From Roseospira visakhapatnamensis (GTDB taxonomy: Bacteria > Pseudomonadota > Alphaproteobacteria > Rhodospirillales > Rhodospirillaceae), in contig NZ_JACIGK010000007.1 of the NCBI RefSeq assembly GCF_014197915.1, positions 1 to 64,000 on the forward strand: a DNA stretch of 64,000 bases, read 5' to 3'. Made by a program: the position numbers and the translations under genes. Shown piece by piece: positions 16,740 through 26,620 of this stretch (positions within the stretch are counted from its first letter, which is position 1; each line of letters opens with the position of its first letter). Below the pieces are notes generated by a model. The model ran no database searches. It worked only from the letters and a program-made list of their open reading frames with translations, and was not told where the DNA came from.

Positions 16740-17141
16740 TCAGGCGACCTCGCGGCTGACCATCGGCTCCGGCTCGCTGCACGGCATCATCAGGGCGTCG
16801 GCGGTGGCCATGCGCACCAGGGTGCCGAAGTCGGCCAGGAAGGTCTCGCCCGTCTCGGTTCGCCGCACCAGCACACTCCGGCGATCGGCCTCGTCCACCT
16901 CGCGGCGCAACAAGCCGTAGTCACCCAGCCGATCCAGCGCCCGGGTGACCGCCGGTTTTGAAATGTTCAAGGATTGGGCCAGACCTCGCACCGTGTGCGG
17001 GGGGGGCGTCCGGTACACCGTCAGCAGCAGCGCCATCTGTCGCGAGGACAGATCTGGGATGTCGCGCCGCACGGTCTCGACAATGGCCAGCCGCCACAGG
17101 TCCAGGGCTTGGTCGCAAGAGAGTTTCAGAGGGACATCCAT
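16740..17141 (-). CDS. MarR family transcriptional regulator
   Basis: 133 residues with a winged helix: VRGLAQSLNISKPAVTRALDRL is the recognition region, and the wing follows in EVDEADRRSVLVRRTETG. The target is unknown. The downstream neighbour is dacB, the upstream one accA, both on the same strand but separated by about 200 and 380 bases. The coding sequence contains eight consecutive G on the plus strand (16999-17006, a C8 run in the gene, codons for PPP), a possible slippage point. The start at 17141 is chosen because it opens the conserved domain. Confidence 0.85.
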   Translation of the reverse strand: MDVPLKLSCDQALDLWRLAIVETVRRDIPDLSSRQMALLLTVYRTPPPHTVRGLAQSLNISKPAVTRALDRLGDYGLLRREVDEADRRSVLVRRTETGETFLADFGTLVRMATADALMMPCSEPEPMVSREVA

Positions 17142-17521
17142 GCTCGCATCTCGACGTGTTGTGGGACTCACTGTTCTTTTTCGCAGCTGCACAATGTTGT
17201 ATACGGTCGAAACGGGCTGAGACAAGCAGGCATTTCGCCATACGTCGACGGAACCAGTGCAGCGCATCAACGGGCGGAGTCCCTGGGTTCCATCCGGACT
17301 CGCTCCCCCTCGCCCGCGCGGCGACGGACCGTGCCAGGGAGAAGCGAGGACTGTGGCGGGAACCCGACTCTCCTACATTGACAATTCGCAACAAGATCGC
17401 GGGTTGTTTGAAGGATTCGGGACGGCCTTACACCCCTGCGCGCGCCGTTGGCGCCGCCACCCGGCTTCCCTGTGGCGGGGCGCGGGGCGCCGGCCGCGCT
17501 CACGATCGAGCGGCGGCCGGA
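17142..17521 (-). promoter_or_regulatory. 380-base spacer upstream of the MarR gene
   Basis: No gene is seen between accA and the MarR gene. The MarR promoter should lie here. On the minus strand TATACAACATTGTGCA (near 17190-17205) holds a small inverted repeat ACAA-CA-TTGT that could be a MarR operator overlapping a -10 box. This is a weak call. The remainder is GC-rich without clear structure. Confidence 0.35.
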
Positions 17522-18475
17522 TCAGGCCAGGGCTTGACGGCCGATGGCCAGGAAGCGGGCGCGACGCCGGCTTCGCACCTCATCCCCGGTCAGGGTCATG
17601 AGGTCGGTGAGGTGCGCATGCAGGGTGTCGCCCACGGCATCAATGGCCCGGTCCGGGTCCCTGTGCGCGCCCCCCAGGGGCTCCTTGACGATGGCGTCGA
17701 TGACGCCCAGCGACTCCAGGTCCTGGGCCGTCAGCTTGAGGGCCTCGGCCGCCTCGGCCGCCTTGTCCCCGCTGCGCCAGAGGATGGAGGCGCAGCCCTC
17801 CGGAGAAATCACCGAGTAAATGGCGTGTTCCAGCATCAGCACCACGTTGCCGGCCGCCAGGGCTATGGCGCCGCCCGAGCCCCCCTCGCCGATGACGCAG
17901 GTTACCAGCGGCACGCGCAGATCCAGGCAGGTCTCGGTCGACCGGGCGATGGCCTCGGCCTGGCCGCGCTCCTCCGCGCCCTTGCCGGGAAAGGCCCCGG
18001 CGGTGTCCACCAGGGTCAGCACCGGCAGGTCGAACCGCTCGGCCAGACGCATCAGGCGCTGCGCCTTCCGATACCCCTCCGGACGCGGCATGCCGAAGTT
18101 GTGGCGCACCCGGGTTTCCGTGTCATGGCCCTTTTCCTGGCCGATGATCACCACCGCCTGGCCTCGAAACCGGCCCAGGCCCCCGATGATGGCGTGATCG
18201 TCGGCGAAGCCACGATCCCCGGCCAGCGGCGTGAAGTCCTTGATCAGCCGATCAATGTAGCGCTGGCAATGGGGACGGTCCGGGTGCCGAGCGACCTGCG
18301 TCTTTTGCCAAGCCGACAGTTTAGAGTAGGTTGTATGCAGCTGTTTTTCGACTTTGTGCTGCAGACGCGCCACTTCATCGACAATATTCATTCCGTCCGC
18401 GTCTCCAAGGTGACGCAGCTCGGCGATCTTGCCTTCCAGTTCGGCGATGGGGCGTTCGAAGTCCAGGAATCTCAT
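17522..18475 (-). CDS. accA: acetyl-CoA carboxylase carboxyltransferase subunit alpha
   Basis: 317 residues, the normal length. It pairs with AccD to transfer carboxyl from biotin to acetyl-CoA, the first step of fatty-acid synthesis. Seen are the N-terminal [54 protein letters not shown], the oxyanion-type [12 protein letters not shown] and [14 protein letters not shown]. No accD or accBC is adjacent. A tandem 25-base repeat at 18514-18563 lies 39-88 bases before the start and may be an operator. Confidence 0.95.
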   Translation of the reverse strand: MRFLDFERPIAELEGKIAELRHLGDADGMNIVDEVARLQHKVEKQLHTTYSKLSAWQKTQVARHPDRPHCQRYIDRLIKDFTPLAGDRGFADDHAIIGGLGRFRGQAVVIIGQEKGHDTETRVRHNFGMPRPEGYRKAQRLMRLAERFDLPVLTLVDTAGAFPGKGAEERGQAEAIARSTETCLDLRVPLVTCVIGEGGSGGAIALAAGNVVLMLEHAIYSVISPEGCASILWRSGDKAAEAAEALKLTAQDLESLGVIDAIVKEPLGGAHRDPDRAIDAVGDTLHAHLTDLMTLTGDEVRSRRRARFLAIGRQALA

Positions 18476-18513
18476 GGGCGGGTGAGTAGCATGCCCGCCG
18501 TCCGAGGGAAACG

Positions 18514-18563
18514 AAAATCAAGGTGCGAAACCGGAGAGAAAATCAGGGTGCGAAACCAGGGCG
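18514..18563 (-). repeat. tandem 25-bp direct repeat upstream of accA
   Basis: Two adjacent units, 18514-18538 and 18539-18563, agree at 21 of 25 bases, with plus-strand core AAAATCARGGTGCGAAACC. Their place in the accA leader, right between the bactofilin stop and the accA start, suggests regulator binding sites or a leader RNA element. No known fatty-acid regulator consensus was recognised. Confidence 0.6.
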
Positions 18564-18574
18564 ATCCGGACCCG

Positions 18575-19006
18575 TCACGCCGACGCGTTGGCCAACGGGC
18601 GGCGGGCTCCCCGTGCCAGGGCCGGGGACTCGGCCCGCGCCCCGGGGGCGCGGCCTTCGGCGGCATGGGCGCCGCTGGTGGCGGCCACCGCGCGATCGCC
18701 GGGCAGGGGCGCGCACCGCGCGTTGAGCCCCCCACCGGGCACCACGGACAGCGTGCGGTAGGCGACGTCGCCATCCAGGCTGCCGCTGGATTCAATGGTC
18801 ACATGATCACATTCCAGGCGGCCGGCGACGCGGCCGGCGATCTCCACGGAGACCGCGCGCACCGTTCCCTCGATCACGGCGTCGCGCAAGACAGCCAAGC
18901 CACGCACGGACACCGTGCCTTCGATGCTGCCGTGCACGTCCAGGTCGCCTTTGCTGGCGACGTCGCCGATGATGCGTAGATCGGCCGAGAAGACAGACTT
19001 GGTCAT
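18575..19006 (-). CDS. bactofilin (polymer-forming cytoskeletal protein)
   Basis: 143 residues. The first 100 form the DUF583/bactofilin beta-helix, with repeated short strands: DLRIIGDVASKGDLDVHGSI, GTVSVRGLAVLRDAVIEGTV, VEIAGRVAGRLECDHVTI and SGSLDGDVAYRTL. Bactofilins polymerise at the membrane and affect shape or stalk growth. The C-terminal 45 residues are Ala/Arg/Gly-rich and unconserved. The usual M23 peptidase partner is absent, but accA and, further on, dacB lie downstream. Confidence 0.9.
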   Translation of the reverse strand: MTKSVFSADLRIIGDVASKGDLDVHGSIEGTVSVRGLAVLRDAVIEGTVRAVSVEIAGRVAGRLECDHVTIESSGSLDGDVAYRTLSVVPGGGLNARCAPLPGDRAVAATSGAHAAEGRAPGARAESPALARGARRPLANASA

Positions 19007-19157
19007 GGCGGTCCTGCTCGTTCCCGGGATCGGAACTCTACCCCATCCGACCTGGCATTGAACAGGTCAAACCCTGTCCGCGTTCGCAACGATGGCCGGA
19101 CCCGCCACCGGCCGGTGTCCGTTCGAACACCCGGCACCGGTGGCGGTCTCGGCACCG

Positions 19158-19811
19158 TCAGCCGCCGCGATCGCCGATCATGGACAGGAATTCCCGTCGG
19201 GTATCGGAGCATGTGCGAAAGGCCCCGAGCATGCGGCTGGTGACCATGGTCACCCCGGGCTTGCGCACGCCGCGCGTGGTCATGCACTGGTGCGCGGCCT
19301 CGATGACCACGGCCACGCCCTTGGGCTCCAGCACGTCGTTGATGGTATTGGCCACCTGGGCGGTCAGCTTTTCCTGAATCTGAAGCCGTTTGGCATAGAC
19401 CTCCACGACCCGCGCCAGCTTCGAGATGCCGACCACCCGGTTGTTCGGCAGGTAGGCCACGTGCGCCTTGCCGACGATGGGCACCATGTGGTGCTCGCAA
19501 TGCGACTCCAGGCGGATGTCGCGCAACAGGACCATTTCATCGTAGCCGTCCACTTCCTCGAAGGTGCGCCTCAGCATATCCTCGGGATCATCGTGGTAGC
19601 CGGCGAAGAACTCCTCATACGCGGCGGCCACGCGCTTCGGCGTATCGATCAGGCCCTCGCGGTCGGGGTCGTCGCCGGCCCACTCGATCAGGGTGCGCAC
19701 GGCGCGTTCCGCGTCCTCGCGGCTGGGCCGGACCACGGCCTGACCGGCGGCGTCACGATAATCGCGCGGAACCAGGGGCATCCGCGCGCCACAGGGTCGA
19801 TCAAGGCTCAT
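19158..19811 (-). CDS. folE: GTP cyclohydrolase I FolE
   Basis: 217 residues, normal for type I. It converts GTP to 7,8-dihydroneopterin triphosphate, first in folate synthesis. Zinc and catalytic motifs are [20 protein letters not shown] and [11 protein letters not shown]. Also seen are [21 protein letters not shown] and [20 protein letters not shown]. The start at 19811 gives the expected N-terminus. The 271-base upstream stretch (19812-20082) is GC-rich and has no gene. Confidence 0.95.
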   Translation of the reverse strand: MSLDRPCGARMPLVPRDYRDAAGQAVVRPSREDAERAVRTLIEWAGDDPDREGLIDTPKRVAAAYEEFFAGYHDDPEDMLRRTFEEVDGYDEMVLLRDIRLESHCEHHMVPIVGKAHVAYLPNNRVVGISKLARVVEVYAKRLQIQEKLTAQVANTINDVLEPKGVAVVIEAAHQCMTTRGVRKPGVTMVTSRMLGAFRTCSDTRREFLSMIGDRGG

Positions 19812-20082
19812 CGGTCCGAGTCCCTCGCTTGGAATGGTCGAAGGGTGTACGCGATCCTGGCGGCCTTGGATCCCCCCCGGTGCCCACCGAACCCGACCGT
19901 TGGATACGCGGGTCGGTCGATCACCGCGCGAGCCCCGGCGAACGGTGTGTCGCGGTCCCTTCCGTCCCAGGCAGATGGGCACGCGAGGGGCCGATGGGAA
20001 GGGCCCGGAGTCGGTCGGCGTCGCGCGGGTGGACGCGGCCCCGGGCATGGGGCCAGCGGCCATCCCAGAACCGACCGTTGCC

Positions 20083-20478
20083 TCAGTGAATGCTGTGCGC
20101 GCCGTGGGGGGAATCCAGCGAGAAGGCCGGCACGACGACATCGAAGGTCTCGCCGCTGGACACCATCCGCATGCCATAGGTGCCGCGCATGAATCCCGAC
20201 GGCGTGGGCAACGGCGTGCCGCTGGTGTAGACGAAGCGTTCGCCGGGCTTCAGCACCGGCTGTTCGCCGACGACGCCCGGTCCCTCCACCTCCTGGACGT
20301 GCCCCAGGCCATCGGTGATGATCCAGTGGCGGCGCAGCAGCTGCACGGACTCGGCGCCGCCGTTGTCGATGGTCACCTGATAGGCCCAGACGAAATGACC
20401 GTCGTCCGGCTCCGACTGGTCCTCCAGGTAGATGGGCAGCACCGCCACCGTGATGGCGCGGGTGGTCTGGCTGTACAT
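20083..20478 (-). CDS. apaG: ApaG domain protein (Co2+/Mg2+ efflux-associated)
   Basis: 131 residues of the ApaG/DUF525 fibronectin-like fold. It begins [15 protein letters not shown], then [20 protein letters not shown] and [21 protein letters not shown], with MRGTYGM near the end. In E. coli the protein is linked to cobalt resistance and to ApaH, but its biochemical role is uncertain. It lies 49 bases downstream of leuC on the same strand and is probably co-transcribed. leuD, the usual partner of leuC, is not here. Confidence 0.92.
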   Translation of the reverse strand: MYSQTTRAITVAVLPIYLEDQSEPDDGHFVWAYQVTIDNGGAESVQLLRRHWIITDGLGHVQEVEGPGVVGEQPVLKPGERFVYTSGTPLPTPSGFMRGTYGMRMVSSGETFDVVVPAFSLDSPHGAHSIH

Positions 20479-20527
20479 GGCGTCGGCATCCCCCTCGCGG
20501 GTGGGGCGCGACGGCGCGCGGCCGACC

Positions 20528-21928
20528 CTAGGCAAGGGCCCGGGCATCCGCCAGGCGCCCCGTGACGGCGGCGGCGACGGCCATTTCCGGCCCCACCAGG
20601 TGCGTTCGCCCGCCGCGTCCCTGACGGCCCTCGAAGTTCCGGTTGGAGGTGGAGGCACACCGCTCGCCCGGGGCCAGCCGGTCGGCGTTCATGGCCAGGC
20701 ACATGGAGCAGCCGGGCTCGCGCCATTCGAAGCCGGCCGCGCGGAAGATGGCATCCAGGCCCTCCTCCTCGGCCTGTTCCTTCACCAGCCCCGAGCCCGG
20801 CACCACCATCGCGCTCACGCCCGGCGCGACCGAGCGACCCTCGGCCAGGGCGGCGGCGGCGCGCAGGTCCTCGATGCGGCCGTTGGTGCAGGACCCGATG
20901 AACACCCGGTCGATGGTCACGTCGGTCAGCTTCATCCCCGGCGCCAGATCCATGTAGCGCAGGGCGCGTTCCATGGACGCCCGGCGGTTGGGATCGGGCT
21001 CCAGCGCCGGATCGGGCACGGTGCCGCCGATGGGCGCCACATTCTCGGGACTGGTGCCCCAGGTGACCTGGGGCTCGATGGTCGCGGCGTCGATGGTGAT
21101 CTCGATATCGAACACGGCGTCGGGATCGGTGACCAGGGTCCGCCACCAGGACACGGCGGCCTCCCAGGCGGCGCCCTTGGGGGCCATCGGCCGGCCCTTG
21201 AGATAATCGAACGTGGTGTCGTCCGGGGCGATCAGGCCGGCCCGCGCGCCGGCCTCGATGGTCATGTTGCAGACCGTCATGCGCCCTTCCATGGACAGCG
21301 CCCGGATGGCGTCGCCAGCGTACTCGATGACATAGCCGGTGCCGCCGGCCGTACCCAGGCGGCCGATGATGGCGAGCACGATGTCCTTGGCGGTCACCCC
21401 CGCCCCCACCGCCCCGTTGACGGTCACCCGCATGTTCCGGGCCGGCGCCTGGCGCAGGGTCTGGGTGGCCAGCACGTGCTCGACCTCGGAGGTGCCGATG
21501 CCGAAGGCCAGCGCCCCGAAGGCGCCGTGGGTGGAGGTGTGCGAGTCGCCGCAGACGATGGTCGCCCCCGGCAGGGTGAAGCCCTGCTCCGGCCCGACGA
21601 TGTGCACGATGCCCTGGCGGATGTCGTCCATCGACAGGCAGTCGATGCCGAAATCGCGGCAGTTGTTCTCCAGGGTCCGCACCTGCAGCGCGCTTTCAGG
21701 GTCGGCGATGCCCCGGGAGCGGTCGGTGGTGGGCACGTTGTGGTCGGCCACCGCCAGGGTGGCCCGGGGCGCGCGCACCGCGCGGCCGGCCATGCGCAGG
21801 CCCTCGAACGCCTGCGGGCTGGTGACCTCGTGGACCAGGTGGCGGTCGATGTAGATCAGGCAGGTACCATCCTCCTGACGCTCGATCAGGTGGCTTGCCC
21901 AAATCTTGTCGAACAACGTGCTGGCCAT
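20528..21928 (-). CDS. leuC: 3-isopropylmalate dehydratase large subunit
   Basis: 466 residues of the aconitase superfamily, which isomerise 2- to 3-isopropylmalate in leucine synthesis together with LeuD. The start reads [15 protein letters not shown]. The Fe-S cluster cysteines are seen in [11 protein letters not shown] and [10 protein letters not shown]. Other core blocks are [20 protein letters not shown] and [17 protein letters not shown]. The rplS-leuC order is typical for alphaproteobacteria. A strong hairpin at 21992-22025 lies between the two, so leuC may be attenuated or have its own promoter. Confidence 0.95.
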   Translation of the reverse strand: MASTLFDKIWASHLIERQEDGTCLIYIDRHLVHEVTSPQAFEGLRMAGRAVRAPRATLAVADHNVPTTDRSRGIADPESALQVRTLENNCRDFGIDCLSMDDIRQGIVHIVGPEQGFTLPGATIVCGDSHTSTHGAFGALAFGIGTSEVEHVLATQTLRQAPARNMRVTVNGAVGAGVTAKDIVLAIIGRLGTAGGTGYVIEYAGDAIRALSMEGRMTVCNMTIEAGARAGLIAPDDTTFDYLKGRPMAPKGAAWEAAVSWWRTLVTDPDAVFDIEITIDAATIEPQVTWGTSPENVAPIGGTVPDPALEPDPNRRASMERALRYMDLAPGMKLTDVTIDRVFIGSCTNGRIEDLRAAAALAEGRSVAPGVSAMVVPGSGLVKEQAEEEGLDAIFRAAGFEWREPGCSMCLAMNADRLAPGERCASTSNRNFEGRQGRGGRTHLVGPEMAVAAAVTGRLADARALA

Positions 21929-21991
21929 GGTCCCGGGGCTCCTTGGGTCGGTGGTCTCACAAGGTATGTCATGTGGGAGACACAGATGGCA

Positions 21992-22025
21992 CGACCCCGC
22001 GCGGGAGGCAAGCCGCGCGGGGTCG
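21992..22025 (-). terminator. GC hairpin between rplS and leuC
   Basis: A perfect 13-bp stem (CGACCCCGCGCGG / CCGCGCGGGGTCG) with an 8-base loop, 48 bases after the rplS stop. On the minus strand no good T-run follows, so it may be a leaky terminator or an mRNA end stabiliser that lowers leuC expression relative to the ribosomal genes. Confidence 0.55.
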
Positions 22026-22073
22026 CAAGCATCACGACATGGGGCGATGCTCCCTGGGGCCCCCTGGGGCCGC

Positions 22074-22511
22074 CTACTCGCTCTTGGCGGCGGCGGCGGC
22101 GTCCTTGCGATCCTTGCTGACCTGACGCTCGTGCATGAGCGCCTTCTGGGTCGCGGTGCCGTCCTCGACGATGCGCGCCGAACGGCCGCGGCGGCCGCGC
22201 AGGTAGTACAGCTTGGCGCGGCGCACCTTGCCGCGGCGCACCACCTCGATGCGGTCGATGGTGGGCGCATAGAGCGGGAAGACGCGCTCCACGCCCTCGC
22301 CGAAGGAGATCTTGCGCACGGTGAAGGAGCTGTTCACGCCGGCATTGCGCCGGGCGATCACCACGCCCTCGAACACCTGAATACGGCTGCGCTGGCCCTC
22401 GACCACCTTCAGGTGGACCTTGACGGTGTCCCCGGGGGTGAATTCGGGAACGCCCCGGGCTTCCAGGAGCTTGTCGATCTGCTCTTTCTCGAGCTGCTGG
22501 ATGATGTTCAT
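22074..22511 (-). CDS. rplS: 50S ribosomal protein L19
   Basis: 145 residues. The body matches L19: [70 protein letters not shown] and [22 protein letters not shown]-terminal extension rich in Lys, Arg and Ala (about 30 residues) is longer than in E. coli. It is the last ribosomal gene of the ffh-rpsP-rimM-trmD-rplS block. In the 191-base gap to trmD there are two short GC hairpins (22608-22622 and 22623-22640). Confidence 0.96.
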   Translation of the reverse strand: MNIIQQLEKEQIDKLLEARGVPEFTPGDTVKVHLKVVEGQRSRIQVFEGVVIARRNAGVNSSFTVRKISFGEGVERVFPLYAPTIDRIEVVRRGKVRRAKLYYLRGRRGRSARIVEDGTATQKALMHERQVSKDRKDAAAAAKSE

Positions 22512-22702
22512 GGTCTTCGTCCTTTCGCGACAATCTTGGTTGGTCTTGATTGGCGTGGTTCTTTTTCTAGATCGCCCCTGCCCCTGGAGAGTCAGGGTCA
22601 AGGGCTCCGCCGCTTCGCGGCGCCGGCGCGGTCGCGCCGGTTGGATCGTCCCAAGGTCCGGGAGCCCTCCCAACTCGGCTGCCGTCCCGGGACAGGCCCA
22701 CC

Positions 22703-23467
22703 CTACGCTCGCTCCGTCTTGTAGCGCGCCCACAGGTCGGGCCGCCGGTTTCGGGTGATCGCCTCGGCCTGGGCAAGGCGCCACGTGGCCACCCGTTCGT
22801 GATGGCCGGACACCAGCACCTCGGGCACCGCCCGGCCGTCCCACACCGGGGGCCGGGTGTAGTGGGGGTACTCCAGGAGCCCCCGTTCGAAGCTCTCCTC
22901 GTCCAGCGACGTCGCCGCGCCCATCACCCCGGGCAGCAGCCGCACCACCGCATCCAGCATGACCAGCGCCGCCGGCTCGCCCCCCGAGAGGACGAAGTCG
23001 CCGAGGCTGACCTCCTCCAGACGCCCTTTCTCGGCCCAGGCGTCGATGACGCGCTGGTCCAGGCCCTCGTAGCGGCCGCAGACCAGGGTCACCCCCGGAC
23101 CGGCGGCCCAGTCCCGGGCCATCGCCTGGTCGAACACCCGGCCACGCGGCGAGGGGTAGATCAGGCGTCGCCCCCCGGTGCCGCCGGGGGCCGGATCATG
23201 GTGGGCGGCGATGGCATCGCTCACCACGTCGGGACGCATCACCATGCCCGCCCCGCCCCCGTAGGGGCTGTCGTCCACGGTGCCGTGTCGGTCGCGGGCG
23301 AAGGCGCGGATGTCCACCGCCTCCAGGGTCCAGCGCCCGTCCGCCAGCGCCTTTCCGGCCAGGGAGTGTCCCAGCATGCCCGGAAACATGCCCGGGAACA
23401 GCGTCAGCACCACCGCCGTCCAGGGATCGGCCTCGGCGGTCGCGGCCTGTCGCTGGCCCTCAGTCAT
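22703..23467 (-). CDS. trmD: tRNA (guanine-N1)-methyltransferase TrmD
   Basis: 254 residues of the SPOUT knot family, which methylates G37 of tRNAs reading CNN codons. Visible are [30 protein letters not shown], the knot [17 protein letters not shown] and [17 protein letters not shown]. Family members use these loops to bind SAM in a dimer. The start overlaps the rimM stop by 8 bases (23460-23467), so the two are translationally coupled. Confidence 0.95.
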   Translation of the reverse strand: MTEGQRQAATAEADPWTAVVLTLFPGMFPGMLGHSLAGKALADGRWTLEAVDIRAFARDRHGTVDDSPYGGGAGMVMRPDVVSDAIAAHHDPAPGGTGGRRLIYPSPRGRVFDQAMARDWAAGPGVTLVCGRYEGLDQRVIDAWAEKGRLEEVSLGDFVLSGGEPAALVMLDAVVRLLPGVMGAATSLDEESFERGLLEYPHYTRPPVWDGRAVPEVLVSGHHERVATWRLAQAEAITRNRRPDLWARYKTERA

Positions 23468-24107
23468 CCGTCGCCCCCTCGCCGGCCTCCGGCGGGAGCG
23501 GCTCGCCCCCCGGCGGCGACGGGTCCAGCAGCCCCGGCAGGTCGGCCACCCACAGACAGGCCCCCGGCAGGTCCACGCGGGGCACCACCGTGCGGGTGAA
23601 CGGGACCATCACCGTCTGGGCAACGGTTCGCGCCTCGTCCGGCGGTTCGTCCGGCGGCCCCGCCTCGTGGGGCCGCACCTCCAGCATGTCGCCCGCGCCG
23701 AAGTCGTGCACCGCCGTGACGCGTCCGAACACCGTGTCGTCCGCGCGCCGCACCGTCAGGCCGATCAGATCGGCGTGATAGAACGTCTCCTCGTCGTCCA
23801 TGGGCGGCAAGGCCGAGCGCGGCACGCACAGCGGAGTCCCCTTGAGCGCCTCGGCGGCGGTGCGATCGTCCACCCCCTCCAGCCGCGCCAGCAGCACGCC
23901 CTTCGCCTGGCCGGTCACCGTCAGGCGCCAGGTCCGAGCACCCGCCTCGTCGGAGACCGGGCCATAGGCGGCGATGTCCTCGGGCTGGCCGGTGAAGCTC
24001 TTGATGCGCACCAGGCCACGGACGCCGTGGACCCCCACGACGACCCCCAGGCGAACCCGATCGCCCATGCCCCGATCATTCATGCCAGGGTCGGTCATGC
24101 CCGCCAT
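23460..24107 (-). CDS. rimM: 16S rRNA processing protein RimM
   Basis: 215 residues. The N-terminal RimM barrel is seen in [20 protein letters not shown]. The PRC barrel is seen in [16 protein letters not shown] and [20 protein letters not shown]. It binds S19 during 30S maturation. Several in-frame ATGs open the gene (24107, 24098, 24083, 24068); 24068 begins the conserved domain, and 24107 is given as the longest. The C-terminus is Pro/Gly/Glu-rich. Confidence 0.92.
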   Translation of the reverse strand: MAGMTDPGMNDRGMGDRVRLGVVVGVHGVRGLVRIKSFTGQPEDIAAYGPVSDEAGARTWRLTVTGQAKGVLLARLEGVDDRTAAEALKGTPLCVPRSALPPMDDEETFYHADLIGLTVRRADDTVFGRVTAVHDFGAGDMLEVRPHEAGPPDEPPDEARTVAQTVMVPFTRTVVPRVDLPGACLWVADLPGLLDPSPPGGEPLPPEAGEGATDD

Positions 24108-24132
24108 CCCCGCGGTCGCGCCGCGCCCGACG

Positions 24133-24513
24133 TCAGCCGGCCGACGCCTCGCCCTCGGCCGCCTCGGCGGCGGCGGCGGCCTTCTCGGCGGCCTCGCGCA
24201 GGCGCTCCTGGGCCTTGGCCTTGGGCTGGCTCTTCTTGGTCTGTTCGGTGCGCGGGCGCGCGTCCATCAGGCCGGCATCGGCCAGGAACTTGGCGACCCG
24301 GTCGGTCGGCTGGGCGCCAACGCCGATCCAGTAGCGCACGCGCTCCTCCTTCAGGCGCACGCGCTCCTCGTGATCGCTCGGCAGCAGGGGGTTGTAGGTC
24401 CCCAGCTTCTCGATGAAACGGCCGTCGCGCGGGGTGCGGGAGTCGGCCACCACGACGCGGTAGAACGGCCGCTTCTTGGCGCCGCCACGAGCCAGGCGAA
24501 TCTTGAGGGACAT
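24133..24513 (-). CDS. rpsP: 30S ribosomal protein S16
   Basis: 126 residues. The conserved 80-residue core begins [20 protein letters not shown] and includes [12 protein letters not shown] and [22 protein letters not shown] lysine-, glutamate- and alanine-rich helical tail of about 40 residues follows, common in alphaproteobacterial S16. It lies 70 bases downstream of ffh and 25 bases before rimM. Confidence 0.96.
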   Translation of the reverse strand: MSLKIRLARGGAKKRPFYRVVVADSRTPRDGRFIEKLGTYNPLLPSDHEERVRLKEERVRYWIGVGAQPTDRVAKFLADAGLMDARPRTEQTKKSQPKAKAQERLREAAEKAAAAAEAAEGEASAG

Positions 24514-24583
24514 GGTGTTCGGATCTCCTTGATGCGTCTTGTTGCGTGTCAGGATTGAGTGGGGTGTGGTTCGATGGACCGGA

Positions 24584-26239
24584 TCAGCGCTTGCGGCCCT
24601 TGCCCGGGCGCTGGCCCCGCAGGTTGGCGGGCAGGCCGGCGCGTCCGGCCCCCAGGCCGGGCAATCCGGCGCCCCCCAGGCCACCGCCGAGCCCCCCGCC
24701 CAGTCCGGGCGGCAGCGCCGCCCCGTCGGCCAGGTCCGGCGGCAGGTCGCCCGAGCGGGCCATCTCGGCCAGCATCTTGGGGTCCATGTCGGGCAGACCA
24801 CCGGCCCCGCCGGCTCCGCCGCCCATGAGACCCGACAAGCGGTCGGTCATGCCCTTCATGCCGCCCATCTTCTTGACCTGCTTCATCATCTGCGCCATCT
24901 GCTGGTGCTGCTTCAGAAGCTTGTTGACCTCGGGCACGGTGGTGCCGGAGCCGGCGGCGATGCGCCGCTTGCGCGACGCCTTGATGAGGTCGGGGAAACG
25001 CCGCTCACGCGGCGTCATGGACTGAATGATCGCCTCCAGCCGCTTGATCATCGTGTTGTCGATGTTGGCGGACTCGATCTGCTTCTTCATCTTGCCGATG
25101 CCCGGCATCATGCCCAGCAGACCCTTGATGTCGCCCATGCGTTGCACCTGCTGCAACTGGGTCAACATGTCCTCCAGGTCGAACTTGCCCTTGGACATCT
25201 TGCGGGCCAGGTGTTCGGCCTTGTCCATCTCGATGGACTGGGCGGCCTTCTCCACCAGGCTGACCACGTCGCCCATGCCGAGGATGCGGCCGGCGATGCG
25301 CTCGGGCTGGAAGTCCTCCAGCGCGTCCATCTTCTCGCCGGTGCCCATCAGCTTGATGGGACGGCCGGTGATGGCCCGCATGGACAGGGCCGCGCCCCCC
25401 CGGGAGTCGCCGTCCACCCGGGTCAGCACGATCCCGGTGATGCCGACGGCCTCGTGGAACTCGGTGGCCACCACCACCGCGTCCTGGCCGATCATGGCGT
25501 CGGTGACCAGCAGGGTCTCGGCCGGGCGGGTGACCTTGCGAACCTCGGCCACCTCCTGCATCAGGTCGTCGTCGATGTGCAGGCGGCCGGCGGTGTCCAG
25601 CATGACCACGTCGTAGCCGCCCTTGCGCCCCTCCTCCATGGCCCGCTTGGCGATGGCCACCGGTTTCTGCCCCATGACGATGGACAGGGTGTCGACGCCG
25701 GTCTGCTCGCCGAGGACGGCCAACTGGTGCTGGGCGGCCGGGCGTTGCACGTCCAGCGAGGCCATCAGCACCTTCTTGCGCTGGGTCCTGGTCAGGCGCA
25801 GGGCGATCTTGGCGGTGGTGGTGGTCTTGCCCGAGCCCTGCAGGCCGACCATCAGGATGGGCACCGGCGGCGTGGCGTTCAGGTCCAGGGCAAAGGGCGC
25901 GGAGGCGTCGTCATCCGCCTTGGCGTCGGCGTCGCCGGCCGAATCATCCGGGTCGGCGTCGGCGGCGCCACCGCGCCCGGCCAGCATGTCCACCAGCGCG
26001 TCGTGGACGATCTTGATGACCATCTGGCCCGGGGTGACGGACTTGATGACGTCCTGACCGACGGCGCGGGCGCGAACCGTGCCGATGAAGTCCTTGACCA
26101 CGGGCAGGGCGACGTCGGCCTCCAGGAGGGCGACGCGCACCTCGCGCATGGCATCCTTGACGTCATCCTCCGACAGGCTGGCCTTGCCGCGCAGCCGTTC
26201 CAGGACGTCGCCCAGGCGACCGGAAAGCCCTTCAAACAT
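24584..26239 (-). CDS. ffh: signal recognition particle protein Ffh
   Basis: 551 residues. The N domain (1-85) is followed by the GTPase with P-loop [15 protein letters not shown] near 132-146, [27 protein letters not shown], and the methionine-rich M domain (about 340-460). Together with 4.5S RNA it targets nascent membrane proteins to FtsY. Two features enlarge it: an Asp/Ala-rich insert of about 30 residues between N and G domains (88-117), and a Gly/Leu/Pro-rich tail after the M domain. It is the first gene of the ribosomal block on the minus strand. Confidence 0.95.
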   Translation of the reverse strand: MFEGLSGRLGDVLERLRGKASLSEDDVKDAMREVRVALLEADVALPVVKDFIGTVRARAVGQDVIKSVTPGQMVIKIVHDALVDMLAGRGGAADADPDDSAGDADAKADDDASAPFALDLNATPPVPILMVGLQGSGKTTTTAKIALRLTRTQRKKVLMASLDVQRPAAQHQLAVLGEQTGVDTLSIVMGQKPVAIAKRAMEEGRKGGYDVVMLDTAGRLHIDDDLMQEVAEVRKVTRPAETLLVTDAMIGQDAVVVATEFHEAVGITGIVLTRVDGDSRGGAALSMRAITGRPIKLMGTGEKMDALEDFQPERIAGRILGMGDVVSLVEKAAQSIEMDKAEHLARKMSKGKFDLEDMLTQLQQVQRMGDIKGLLGMMPGIGKMKKQIESANIDNTMIKRLEAIIQSMTPRERRFPDLIKASRKRRIAAGSGTTVPEVNKLLKQHQQMAQMMKQVKKMGGMKGMTDRLSGLMGGGAGGAGGLPDMDPKMLAEMARSGDLPPDLADGAALPPGLGGGLGGGLGGAGLPGLGAGRAGLPANLRGQRPGKGRKR

Positions 26240-26620
26240 GGTCAACCCCAATGCTCGCCCAATGCTCGGGCCACGCGGGCCCAGCCCCCCGTGCTTCATC
26301 GGTGCGGCCTGAGTCCCCGTTGTCTCGTCGTCGCCACGCAGCAACAACAAACGCGCCAGTGCGCGAACCCTCGCGGACTGACGGACCTCCGTGGAGGCGA
26401 CCCGGACCCCTGGCCGATACATGACTGTCCGCCCCGGGCGTGGCCCGGATGCGAAGCAAGGTCTTGTAGGCGCCCGAACCGGCCGAGTCAACCATGCGCG
26501 CACGCATCCCCTCGGAGGATGGTGATCACCGCGCCCTTGCATGGATCTCAGGCGATCGTATGCTGGTCGGACTGGGTGTGGGAGCCAGGGTTGGGTTTAC
26601 GGAGACGAAACGGACGCACC
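26240..26620. promoter_or_regulatory. divergent spacer between ffh and histidine kinase
   Basis: About 380 bases separate divergent starts and must carry both promoters. No gene, tRNA or obvious RNA fold is apparent. AACAACAAACG near 26343 is an isolated A-rich patch. Long readable frames in the area are GC shadows. Confidence 0.4.
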
